Source of the DNA: Planctomycetaceae bacterium
GTDB lineage: Bacteria > Planctomycetota > Planctomycetia > Pirellulales > Thermoguttaceae
Assembly: GCA_031287585.1 (NCBI GenBank)
Contig: JAITST010000449.1
Location: 1-32,724, forward strand
DNA: 32,724 nt
Reading direction: 5' to 3'
A program made the position numbers and the translations under genes. Below are positions 24,701-31,371 of this stretch, one piece after another. The notes under the pieces are model-generated. The model was not told where the DNA came from, did not search any database, and saw nothing but the letters and a program-made list of their open reading frames with translations. How positions within the stretch are numbered: the stretch's first letter is position 1; each line of letters opens with the position of its first letter.

Positions 24701-26287
24701 AATATGCTCGCAACGAACGAAGCGGAACTCGTTTTTTACGTCAACGACATAGGGGCGAAACCAGCGGTTATTGACGTTAAGGGTGGTAAAGCCGTGTTTG
24801 GTAATCAATTGTCAACAATGGGTGTTTTGGGTTCAGGTTACGATGGAACAACGTTGCGTGTTGATGTCAGAGACGGTTCTGGTTGGAACTTAGCACAGGG
24901 TCAACATACAGTCGGCGAAATTCACGCAGCCGCCGGTTCAGTCTATTCAGACTATACGCCAGACCAATTACAAAAGAATTTGGGTAAGGGTGATTCGGTT
25001 CTTACTCCGGTCGAAGTCAACTCGCTGTTTTACAGTGTCGGCAAACTTGTTGACGAGACAAGTCAATATAGTAACTTGCGGGTTATCATTGATGTCAAAG
25101 GTATCGGCGGTGTTGGCTATTCACGTAACCAGCAGCAGGTTGGTGCAAACCTTGACGCGATTCGTGTCGGGCAAACAACAACTGGTATTGCGGACATCAT
25201 AAAGGGAATATGGGAAACCGGCAGCAACATCACGACTGAATATGATGCGAGGAATAAGCGTGCGACAATCAATGGAATCCTCACTGCGTTGTCCGGCGAT
25301 ACTATTGCTAACTCAATGTATCTCGGTTTGAACAATCATAATTATCGCGGTGCGTTTGAACGTTTGAATCTTGACGCACAGATGTATTTCACTCCGCCTG
25401 ATGCGGGTTATTATCAGGGTCAGGAATATCGCGGTCAGGTGCTTTCAAACATCAATCGGATTTGGTTCAATCCTTACACGGTTTCAACTGATACACGCTC
25501 GGATGGTAATGCACGTTCGTTTGGTACATCACGTCAGGGATTCCTGCTTGGTTATGATCGTCGTATTGCTCAGAACGCATCCGCTGGTTTGTTGGTCGGT
25601 TATTCAAATCCGTATATGTATCAAGGTGAAGACCGTGTTCGTACGTCAGACTTTACATTTGGTGCTTATGCTGGTGCGATGATCGGTTACTACTTTGAAC
25701 TGAAAGGTTACGTTGGTTATGGTCATCAGCAGTACGAATCAACACGTGTTGTTACTTACTCGGCTTGGGATGACCCGCGTCAGGTTGCTGATGGACGATT
25801 CAGCGGTGATACGTTTGCATTAAGTTTGGAACTTGCACGTCCATTGTTCTTCGGATTCTGTATTGTCAGACCGACTATCGGAATTGATTCACAACACGTG
25901 TTCAGAGGTGCATACGGTGAGACCGGTGACGCGATTGCGATGACGGTCAGCCAAGCGGACTTCCACCAGACGTTGGGACGTGTTGGTGTATCGGCTGAAA
26001 CGAGTACTTTTAGCAGATTCAGACTTCACGGACAAATGTTCTTCTCGTTCCAGTTGGGCGGCGAAGATTACGCGACAACGACTGGGCAGTACGTCGGAAT
26101 CGGTTCGGTGAGTAGCCAAACGGCGAGAAGTGTTGCAGTCGGCTCATGTTCGTTCGATGCTGGTATAGGTTTTGATTACTACCTAGACAGGTCAGGATCG
26201 TTCGCACTGTTCGGAAACTACAATGGTTCGTCATCTGCCAGAATGATTTTGAATGACATTGAGATCGGAATAAAGAAGGTATTTTAA
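21758..26287 (+). CDS. Giant autotransporter (type V secretion) with PATR-type passenger
   Basis: The 1509-residue protein has the full autotransporter layout. An extended signal peptide (residues 1-45, basic LTKKVRRKWQAR, hydrophobic core, cut after VRA) is followed by a repetitive passenger of about 1190 residues rich in Gly, Ser, Thr and Asn. The passenger contains at least six autotransporter-associated repeats of the form F-x-K-x-G-x-G-T-L, e.g. GFIKEGEGTLILSGTNNY near 527 and GGFTKTGTGTLTLRP near 758, with further copies near 292, 414, 643 and 940; these fold as a beta-helix. Residues ~1234-1509 form the outer-membrane beta-barrel, with alternating aromatic strands and a terminal phenylalanine (IEIGIKKVF). 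The passenger would be exposed on or released from the surface; adhesion is the usual role but is inferred. A strong terminator follows 26 bases after the stop. Confidence 0.95.
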   Translation: MTAMNGIADELLTKKVRRKWQARCGAFILAVIAAWNGAFPDVVRADIITNNVNSPLIVDGASELGRSVDAASKLNTFTWVNNTNPLPGLGNEFIYSTANLNFSTNSTIQIDNGAVLTLRGTESGSTQYRQFTLNSFSIANNGTLQVGYSYGDRVEALIGSVTSVASYHLDNTGNIVVGDSSKLLLYTNIDNTGGGVIRAVANSVLTFGEGSTIIGGTVIGEGNAIININTNRFGSNDQGTYGTELNLSFDGSGKVVFNANTEVYGDITGSGVRLDTGINNVILHGSLTDAQTFEKIGSGRFALAGVGVNAGGVVDKRIKEGTLAFSSVDTLGTGAIRFDGESSKSRTLQLAREDGNALVGEVAIQNLINLSQASGNIDVASDSYGTTQNYSTKAYEVTNPSMLTLSEEKKIIGTFQLTKTGKGLLHIEKSNDDFNGDFAIKDGTVMVESFASLGVNNNTRSVIIDSTTGNSSLVFGNGIGNGSFNRKILLQGNDAGINYGVGSNYNHIGVYASNVVTLTGTISGQSGFIKEGEGTLILSGTNNYVGETVIDNGTVNISSSGALGGSTELTLGWTHIDSSPVLQTQTAASGTTITLSKLLKVNSENAAIDTKDFNANTKNLTVITGNIGSDIDPGTGNSLSGSLHKIGNGTLRFDGNVLSSFTGSLYIGEGTLSVGKSGSLSSSLHFGSDGQDAVGTYYIVNPLDVTRTLNIYETMISAATIYLDVRSGNIIDIDAQKTLTLTGQIRNGVDTTGSPVSGGFTKTGTGTLTLRPTSANTYTGATTFEQGEVIADASDVIASSESLTMGNGTKFSSTGYDQSITNLASSYSNAIVDIGSHTLTLKAKDKSSVFSGNIVGDGTVITKLDSSTLTQSAGFVGFTGKLQLESGTLKLESDATISGISGNSNTFLDVYNKTLTVDIAIDQQYKGAIISSATPNGSGRFIKEGVGTLTTNFVDANGSNKSFGGSIEVRQGNLVIETGDFNMLATNEAELVFYVNDIGAKPAVIDVKGGKAVFGNQLSTMGVLGSGYDGTTLRVDVRDGSGWNLAQGQHTVGEIHAAAGSVYSDYTPDQLQKNLGKGDSVLTPVEVNSLFYSVGKLVDETSQYSNLRVIIDVKGIGGVGYSRNQQQVGANLDAIRVGQTTTGIADIIKGIWETGSNITTEYDARNKRATINGILTALSGDTIANSMYLGLNNHNYRGAFERLNLDAQMYFTPPDAGYYQGQEYRGQVLSNINRIWFNPYTVSTDTRSDGNARSFGTSRQGFLLGYDRRIAQNASAGLLVGYSNPYMYQGEDRVRTSDFTFGAYAGAMIGYYFELKGYVGYGHQQYESTRVVTYSAWDDPRQVADGRFSGDTFALSLELARPLFFGFCIVRPTIGIDSQHVFRGAYGETGDAIAMTVSQADFHQTLGRVGVSAETSTFSRFRLHGQMFFSFQLGGEDYATTTGQYVGIGSVSSQTARSVAVGSCSFDAGIGFDYYLDRSGSFALFGNYNGSSSARMILNDIEIGIKKVF

Positions 26288-26312
26288 GCGGGAGTGTGTT
26301 GGAGGTGAGGTG

Positions 26313-26346
26313 AGAGGCAGACGATTCGTCGTCTGCCTCTTTTTTG
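26313..26346 (+). terminator. Strong rho-independent terminator
   Basis: AGAGGCAGACGA (26313-26324) pairs perfectly with TCGTCTGCCTCT (26329-26340) around a TTCG tetraloop and is followed by a T-rich run. It ends the autotransporter transcript. Confidence 0.93.
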
Positions 26347-26465
26347 TTTTATTGCCGTGTTATGAACAAAATAATAATTGGTAGGTGGTTGTTTTTTTAC
26401 GACAGTTGATTACAATGTTTGTTCTGTTATCCATCAACAATATCCTAATTTTTATTGAGGCACAA

Positions 26466-27368
26466 ATGAGCGGCGACTTGTGGTATATCAAAGTTGCAGA
26501 AGGTAAGAAGGCGGGACCGGTTACGTTTGATAAACTTTGCGAATTGGTAAAACAAGGTAAAGTTGTCACGACTACTGCGTTACGTCGTACCACTGATTCC
26601 GCGTGGTTTTCCGCTAGTTTGGTTGACAGATTGTTTAGTGATGTCGAACTAACTGCCGTAAAATCTTCCAACTCAACACAGGTGAACAATGTTGCGAAAG
26701 TTGAGAACTCCGACGGACAAGAGCAATCTGTGACAACTGCCGTTGCCGAAAATCTTGGTATTCCAATAAGCGATAACTTACCCAATAATACCGCTCCGGT
26801 TATCGTCTCCCACGATACTTTGGATGTCAAACATTCTGAAAACAAATCACTCTCGACGCAAACACAGAGAAATTCAGATTTCAAAGTTATTGTGCCGAAA
26901 GAAAACTACTCAATAAAGACGAATACCTCAAAGAATGATTTCAAAGATTGTTCGGTAACAGACGAAACGAAAGACAACGTCGAATTAAAATGTCCAAATC
27001 TCTCCACTCTTAACCGTCTGGAAAAAATCGGTAAGAAAAGTCTGATAGATTCAAAGGTGCAAGTTGGAAGCGATAAGGTTGAACAATACAGTTCATTGTT
27101 AGCCAAAGACTGCAAATCGCGATTTCCCGCAGAAGCGGCACTGTTCGTACCGATGGCATTGCTATTGATTGGTATCTCATTGCTAATTATGGCAACATGG
27201 CTAACAAGTCTAACAACGTATGTACCACTTTTAATAGCAATCTGTTTCACTGGAATTACATTGTTGGTACTCTATTTTGGTATGCAAACTTTGACAATGT
27301 TCTCAATGATTGTTGAGATGCTCGACAAGATTACATCTACTAATGACTCGGAAACTGAAAGAAAGTAG
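26466..27368 (+). CDS. GYF_2-domain membrane protein
   Basis: The 300-residue protein opens with a GYF_2 (DUF4339) domain at residues 5-60: LWYIKVAEGKKAGPVTFDKL, then KVVTTTALRRTTDSAWFSA, with the diagnostic W-Y start, G-P turn and late W. This domain is thought to bind proline-containing peptides. A long polar, low-complexity linker follows (60-225). Two transmembrane helices lie at about 227-247 (FVPMALLLIGISLLIMATWL) and 251-272 (YVPLLIAICFTGITLLVLYF), then a short tail. The ATG at 26466 is preceded by ATTGAGG at the right distance; an in-frame start at 26385 would add an unlikely hydrophobic leader. It is a single gene between two terminators. Topology suggests the GYF domain stays cytoplasmic. 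The biological role is unknown. Confidence 0.82.
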   Translation: MSGDLWYIKVAEGKKAGPVTFDKLCELVKQGKVVTTTALRRTTDSAWFSASLVDRLFSDVELTAVKSSNSTQVNNVAKVENSDGQEQSVTTAVAENLGIPISDNLPNNTAPVIVSHDTLDVKHSENKSLSTQTQRNSDFKVIVPKENYSIKTNTSKNDFKDCSVTDETKDNVELKCPNLSTLNRLEKIGKKSLIDSKVQVGSDKVEQYSSLLAKDCKSRFPAEAALFVPMALLLIGISLLIMATWLTSLTTYVPLLIAICFTGITLLVLYFGMQTLTMFSMIVEMLDKITSTNDSETERK

Positions 27369-27392
27369 TGCGAATAATCGTTCATACTGTAC

Positions 27393-27423
27393 CAAACAAA
27401 AACCCATACCGAAACGGTATGGG
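27393..27423 (-). terminator. Rho-independent terminator for the PEP-CTERM gene
   Basis: CCCATACCG (27403-27411) pairs perfectly with CGGTATGGG (27415-27423) around AAA. Read on the minus strand, the stem is followed by TTTTTGTTTGG, and it starts 33 bases after the stop codon at 27456. It may also stop the plus-strand GYF_2 transcript that ends at 27368. Confidence 0.85.
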
Positions 27424-27455
27424 CTGTAATTGACTCAGCAGAATAAACCTGATTA

Positions 27456-28085
27456 CTACTCAGATGCTACCTCTGTGGCACCTGATTTCCTTGTTCTGCG
27501 GCGTAACGTCGCCGCCAGACCTACACAACCACCAAACAGTATCAATGCCGTTGCCGGTTCGGGGGTGACTGGTGGTTCAGGAGGAACTGGCGGGGGTTGC
27601 GGTTCATCAGGTGGTTCGGGGGTACCTGGTGGAAAGTTTCTGTTACCCGGAGAATACGGCGGCGTGTATGATGCTAGCGTTGCAGGGGCATCGCCGTATA
27701 CCGCTTCCGGTCTATCGTTCGGGTTGTACGACCATTCTTGATATGGCAAGTCCATCTCTTCAGCTGCACCACCAGCGGGATTTTCTGTACACGTCGCTAA
27801 TGTCAGGTCGGTCGTACTTTCTGTTGCTGTGAAATCCTTCATAACCAGCGGCGAATTGCTGTTAAGTTGTGGAGTTGACATTGTACCAGCCCCTGCCCCA
27901 ACCCTCGCACCGCCGGAACCGCCGAATAACTCGCTACCAGTGAAATCACCTTCACCAGAAGCAATGTTGCCGTTTTTGTACAAGTCAGCCGCAACAGGTC
28001 CCGCAAGAACATCTGCCCTCGCGACCTGATTAGTCAAAATCGCCACAAACAATATCACTAACGATAATTTTAAAAATTTTGTCAT
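27456..28085 (-). CDS. PEP-CTERM-tagged exported protein
   Basis: The 209-residue protein has a signal peptide (MTKFLKLSLVILFVAIL, cut after ARA) and a C-terminal PEP-CTERM sorting tag at about residues 174-200: TPEPATALILFGGC, a hydrophobic stretch, then RRRTRKS. In bacteria with an exosortase, this tag directs processing and surface or extracellular-matrix delivery. The middle is low in complexity: a Gly/Ala-rich segment (GSGGARVGAGAG) and a Pro-rich segment before the tag (PPVPPEPPVTPEP); no enzyme domain is visible. GAGAGGGAACA just before the ATG at 28085 is a good ribosome-binding site. It is transcribed alone from a promoter about 180 bases upstream, through a leader with several hairpins. 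No exosortase gene is present here, so processing depends on genes elsewhere. Confidence 0.9.
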   Translation of the reverse strand: MTKFLKLSLVILFVAILTNQVARADVLAGPVAADLYKNGNIASGEGDFTGSELFGGSGGARVGAGAGTMSTPQLNSNSPLVMKDFTATESTTDLTLATCTENPAGGAAEEMDLPYQEWSYNPNDRPEAVYGDAPATLASYTPPYSPGNRNFPPGTPEPPDEPQPPPVPPEPPVTPEPATALILFGGCVGLAATLRRRTRKSGATEVASE

Positions 28086-28263
28086 TGTTCCCTCTCAAAT
28101 CTAATGGAATGGACGGGTTTTGTTTTCTCAGTCTGTATGAGTTGCTACTCATTTCATATAGAACATACCAAAATGTTCTGAATTTCTTCAAACATAGCAC
28201 GCAAACATCGCGCCAGTCAGTTTGTTTCAGGTTTGCTCCATTCCGCACCGCGAACCTGAACGA
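28086..28263 (-). promoter_or_regulatory. Candidate structured 5' leader of the PEP-CTERM gene
   Basis: From the predicted start near 28263, the minus-strand leader can form four hairpins: TTCAGGTT/AACCTGAA (28226-28233 with 28253-28260), CAAAC/GTTTG (28202-28206 with 28220-28224), AGAACAT/ATGTTCT (28160-28166 with 28173-28179) and ATGAGT/ACTCAT around a tetraloop (28137-28152). The first stem begins three bases after the predicted start. I do not recognise a known riboswitch class. Confidence 0.4.
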
Positions 28264-28269
28264 CCATAC

Positions 28270-28298
28270 ATTATATATCATTTTTACAGATAATGCAA
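28270..28298 (-). promoter_or_regulatory. Predicted sigma-70-type promoter for the PEP-CTERM gene
   Basis: On the minus strand TTGCAT (28293-28298), a 17-base spacer and a perfect TATAAT (28270-28275) predict a start near 28263. The start codon is 178 bases downstream. Confidence 0.65.
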
Positions 28299-28370
28299 GT
28301 GGGAGTAAACAAACTATCAATTATGGGACATTAGCCAGATGATTATCCGTTGTTTTCCACAAAATCGGCG

Positions 28371-28399
28371 TTGCAAAAACACAAAAAAAATATTATAAT
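28371..28399 (+). promoter_or_regulatory. Predicted sigma-70-type promoter for the Na+/Ca2+ antiporter
   Basis: TTGCAA (28371-28376), an A-rich 17-base spacer and a perfect TATAAT (28394-28399) predict a start near 28406, 172 bases before ATG 28578. It is back to back with the PEP-CTERM promoter. Confidence 0.65.
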
Positions 28400-28405
28400 C
28401 GCCGA

Positions 28406-28577
28406 TTGCCATTTTGGACACAATATTTTTGTCTGTTCTATGTGTTGCAAAATTAAGCATCGGTGCATTTTTTTGATGCAGCAAGTGGATATTTTCGCAT
28501 TTTTAGTTTTTTTTACAAATTTCAGTTTAGAGTACAGTTTGAATGTACTGGCAAACTGTGATACCAACTGTTATTAT
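28406..28577 (+). promoter_or_regulatory. Long AT-rich 5' leader of the antiporter gene
   Basis: The 172-base leader contains GCATC/GATGC (28457-28461 with 28475-28479), flanked by a possible outer TTGC/GCAA, and CAGTTTG/CAAACTG (28535-28541 with 28552-28558) close to the start codon, where it could affect translation. The antiporter frame stays open through the leader, but the sequence is not antiporter-like. No known metal riboswitch motif was recognised. Confidence 0.35.
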
Positions 28578-29639
28578 ATGCTAGACATACTTATCGAATA
28601 TGGTCTCTTGGGGGCTTTTTTATTGCTTGTGATTGGTTTGATACTTTTAATCGGCGGTGGTGAGATTTTGGTTCGTGGTGCGTCGCGGCTTGCTATAACG
28701 CTCGGTATTTCACCACTTGTTGTTGGGCTGACGATTGTTGCTATCTGTACCAGTGCACCGGAGTTGGCAGTTTCGGTAACGTCTTCATTGTATGACAGAA
28801 GCGGGATGGCACTCGGAAACGTTGTAGGTAGTAACATCTGTAATGTATGTTTGATACTTGGACTCGCGGCGGTTTTACGTCCTTTACAAGTTTCGGCATC
28901 ACTGCTTCGGCGCGAGATACCATTGATGATATTCCTATCGTTTGTGGTTTTGATATTCGGCTACTTGGGCGGTTTGGGAAACATTATCGACATAATTGAA
29001 GGACGTTTCGATGGCAGAATAACTCGTTTCGAAGGTGCAGTTCTAACACTTGGTATGGTCGCGTATCTGATGTGGACAGTTTATGAAATTCGCAAAAATC
29101 CAAAACAGGATGCAGAATATATTGCGGAAATGGAGGGGAAAGTGTTAGGTGATAACGCTACGGTTTCTATGTTCGGTATTACCGGACGAATAGTCGCGAG
29201 TGTTTGTGGGATAATTATCGGACTTGGCTTGCTTTTACTAGGTAGCGATATGTTGATAAAAAGTGGAACACGTATCGCGATAGAGTTTGGCGTGAGCGAA
29301 CTCGTAATTGGTTTGACCGTGTTAGCAGTTGGAACATCGTTACCTGAACTGGTCGTATCGGTAGTCGCGGTGTTACGTAAGAAATCCGACATTGCAATCG
29401 GTAACGTTGTCGGTAGCAATATATTCAACATACTAGGCGTACTCGGTTTGTCGGCGTTTGTCTCACCGCAAGGTCTCGAAGTTGATCATCGTGCGATGCA
29501 GTTTGATATTCCTGCGATGATAGTAACGTCGATTTTCTGCATAATACTATGTTTTACCGGACAGCGAATAAACCGTTTCGAGGGAATTTTCCTACTGCTA
29601 ATCTATGCAATGTACATTGGATTAGCATGTCTTGCATAG
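28578..29639 (+). CDS. Calcium/sodium antiporter (CaCA family, YrbG-like)
   Basis: The 353-residue integral membrane protein exchanges Ca2+ for Na+ (or K+) across the inner membrane. It shows the inverted pair of alpha-repeats that form the ion site: TSAPELAVSV near residue 58 with GNVVGSNICN near 81, and GTSLPELVVSV near 252 with GNVVGSNIFN near 275. About ten hydrophobic helices are visible, with a polar cytoplasmic loop around residues 170-190. The start ATG at 28578 matches the family's usual N terminus (a hydrophobic helix leading into GGGEILVRGAS); the 76 in-frame codons upstream are not antiporter-like. There is no clear ribosome-binding site, but a hairpin lies 20 bases before the ATG. 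Both Glu residues of the ion site are conserved, so it should be active. Confidence 0.95.
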   Translation: MLDILIEYGLLGAFLLLVIGLILLIGGGEILVRGASRLAITLGISPLVVGLTIVAICTSAPELAVSVTSSLYDRSGMALGNVVGSNICNVCLILGLAAVLRPLQVSASLLRREIPLMIFLSFVVLIFGYLGGLGNIIDIIEGRFDGRITRFEGAVLTLGMVAYLMWTVYEIRKNPKQDAEYIAEMEGKVLGDNATVSMFGITGRIVASVCGIIIGLGLLLLGSDMLIKSGTRIAIEFGVSELVIGLTVLAVGTSLPELVVSVVAVLRKKSDIAIGNVVGSNIFNILGVLGLSAFVSPQGLEVDHRAMQFDIPAMIVTSIFCIILCFTGQRINRFEGIFLLLIYAMYIGLACLA

Positions 29640-29813
29640 GTTCTGCACTTTCCAAAAATTCACGATGGTAAATATGCGTAAAATACGGTATTGCAAAATG
29701 TGTTTATTAAATGCGTTCTTGGTTTCTTCAGCGAAGATGTATTTAATTCAATGTAAAAATGTACAAAATGCGTTTTTTATGGGGTGTTAGGATGGCATTT
29801 TTGCCACATTTAT
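29640..29813. other. Gap with a 14-bp inverted repeat
   Basis: No intact gene is seen between the antiporter and the decayed coding region. CTGCACTTTCCAAA (29643-29656) is repeated in inverted orientation at 29813-29826. Short direct repeats of AAATGCGTT lie near 29709 and 29767. The region is AT-rich. Confidence 0.4.
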
Positions 29814-30190
29814 TTGGAAAGTGCAGTTGATATCGAAGATGTTGTTCTTCGGGATATTGTCGATTTTCCAAGTTGAACATTCAACGGTTTGACAGCATTA
29901 ACGTTATCGGTAATGAACTAATTTTAACTAGCGGTAAACAATTCAAGTTGAAAATTGCTAAGGGGAAAAAGAAATTAGTACAAAAACTCATTAACGAAAA
30001 ATATCCTTCTGGTGGTCTCATTACGGAACGTGATATTTCCTTGCAAGAATTGAAATCCTTACCTGCTATTGACTTCGATAAACGAACCGCTATCAAAAGA
30101 GAAATTGATGATATAGTGTTCGCAATGTATTTCGACGTTGCCGTCAAAGATGTTGTAAAACTCGAATTTTATGAGTATGTCAATTCGTAA
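29814..30190 (+). pseudogene. Probable frameshifted gene remnant, C-terminal part of a larger protein
   Basis: Positions 29873-30190 encode 105 residues, but the only possible start is an unsupported TTG with no ribosome-binding site. One frame over, the bases just before it read as plausible protein (LESAVDIEDVVLRDIVDFPS, 29814-29873) and run into a stop exactly where the second frame takes over. A single-base frameshift near 29871 would join the two. The end (KREIDDIVFAMYFDVAVKD) resembles the C-terminal tail of large DNA methyltransferase / type IIG restriction enzymes (R-E-I-D-x-x-V-x-x-L-Y), which suggests a decayed restriction-modification gene; this is a weak inference. No catalytic motif remains. 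Alternatively, it is a short orphan gene using TTG. Confidence 0.4.
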
Positions 30191-30198
30191 AACGCTGA

Positions 30199-30321
30199 GG
30201 TATCGCACGTCTTGAGGTCAGCGATTCCGTGTTCGGAATTGACAACGTAGTCCGTTATGCTAACGCAATTTTTAAGAGTGTTGACTATATGTTTGGCGAC
30301 GAAACAGAAGCCAGAACGTAG
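30199..30321 (+). pseudogene. Short coding-like remnant
   Basis: Between the previous remnant and the PP-loop gene, one frame is open for 40 codons and ends with VVRYANAIFKSVDYMFGDE, a protein-like composition. There is no ATG; a GTG at 30229 is in frame. I cannot assign a family. It is most likely another piece of decayed coding sequence, with low certainty. Confidence 0.25.
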
Positions 30322-30350
30322 TGTTGCTTATCGTGGTTGATTACAGCATC

Positions 30351-31358
30351 TTAACTCACATCTTCGTACTGTCCAACTGACGTTATTGTAACTGGTTCTA
30401 TACTTTTTGTTTCGCCGTAATGTATGACTACGGTTGATGATTCCAGATTGTATTTGTCCGGTCTTGTAAAGCGTAACAACAATGCGGTAGCGATTTGTTT
30501 TGCTATGGTAATGTTTTCTGGTTGTGTTAAGTCGTTGCCGATTATCATTACCGTTGTACCGCTGAAATTGTTTGGTACTAGCATCAATGACGGTCGTTTG
30601 TTCGGTCGATTGAATAGGTCTTGCAGCCGCAAACATTGTTGCTCGTTCCTTGCGACTACCGCCTTTAGCCGCTCGTTGAGACGTAATTGACGACCGTTGC
30701 TCAAAACTTCTGTGTCCCACGTTATTGGGTTTGGTTCGTAACGAAACAGGTCGCGGAGACGCGGAGCGTAAGATTTTTCGCATAGCAGACATCCGGTTGA
30801 CGGTTGCGGAATCGTTTTGATACCAAGTTTCCGAGCGAGATTTATCAAGCTCGTTCGCCCGCGACCACTAAACCCGCCGAGTTTGTCGCGGTTGATTAAA
30901 CCGGATTTTTCAGCGTCTGTTGGCGGAAGATGTTTCGCACAAAGTGGGCGTAGCAAATGTCCGTCCAATTGCGATTCACGTTCAATCAATTCGAGTTGAT
31001 GAAGCATTTGACTATTGGGGCGTTGTCCAACAACTTCACCTGTTGCGACAAAATCGGCATTATGTTTTACCATCATTTCCTTCGCGACACGACACATCAT
31101 AATCCTGCAATCAATACACGGATTAACTGCCTTACCGTATCCCCAATGCGGATTTGCTATTATCTTTAAGTACGAATTGTCTGTCCGATAAACTTCAATC
31201 GGAGCGTTAAGAGCCGTCGCCTGCTGCACAGCGAAATTAGAACGGTCGTGAAATTGCGTGACGAAGTTGACAAGTAAACACTCAATAGATTGTTCCTGCA
31301 AAAACCGAACAGCAAGCGAACTATCGAGACCACCGGAGAAAATAACGATTGCTTGCAT
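30351..31358 (-). CDS. ThiI-like PP-loop ATPase, probable tRNA thiolation-type enzyme
   Basis: The 335-residue cytoplasmic protein has an N-terminal PP-loop ATP-pyrophosphatase (FSGGLDSSLA, residues 7-16) that would adenylate its substrate. Family landmarks are GYGKAVNPCIDCRIMMC (73-89, with C81, C84 and C89), ATGEVVGQRPNSQ (105-117), LLRPLCAKHLPPT (135-147), GFSGRGR and STGCLLCEKSYAPRLRDL (187-204, with C190 and C193). These match the ThiI-like proteins often annotated as tRNA (5-methylaminomethyl-2-thiouridylate) methyltransferase, many of which end in an NFACT-R-like RNA-binding region, as residues ~215-330 may do here. The cysteines suggest sulfur transfer or an Fe-S/Zn site. The start at 31358 puts the PP-loop at the N terminus; the gene begins 13 bases after the TPR gene stops, so they are co-transcribed. 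Confidence 0.88.
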   Translation of the reverse strand: MQAIVIFSGGLDSSLAVRFLQEQSIECLLVNFVTQFHDRSNFAVQQATALNAPIEVYRTDNSYLKIIANPHWGYGKAVNPCIDCRIMMCRVAKEMMVKHNADFVATGEVVGQRPNSQMLHQLELIERESQLDGHLLRPLCAKHLPPTDAEKSGLINRDKLGGFSGRGRTSLINLARKLGIKTIPQPSTGCLLCEKSYAPRLRDLFRYEPNPITWDTEVLSNGRQLRLNERLKAVVARNEQQCLRLQDLFNRPNKRPSLMLVPNNFSGTTVMIIGNDLTQPENITIAKQIATALLLRFTRPDKYNLESSTVVIHYGETKSIEPVTITSVGQYEDVS

Positions 31359-31371
31359 AAGGATTCTTACC

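Noticed and set aside
28030..28342. Open frames of 87-96 codons on both strands within the PEP-CTERM/antiporter gap
   Set aside because: They overlap two near-consensus promoters and hairpins and show no protein-like motifs.
28350..28577. N-terminal extension of the antiporter frame
   Set aside because: The extra 76 codons overlap the predicted promoter, are Lys/Cys-rich and unlike the family, which starts at the hydrophobic helix beginning at 28578.
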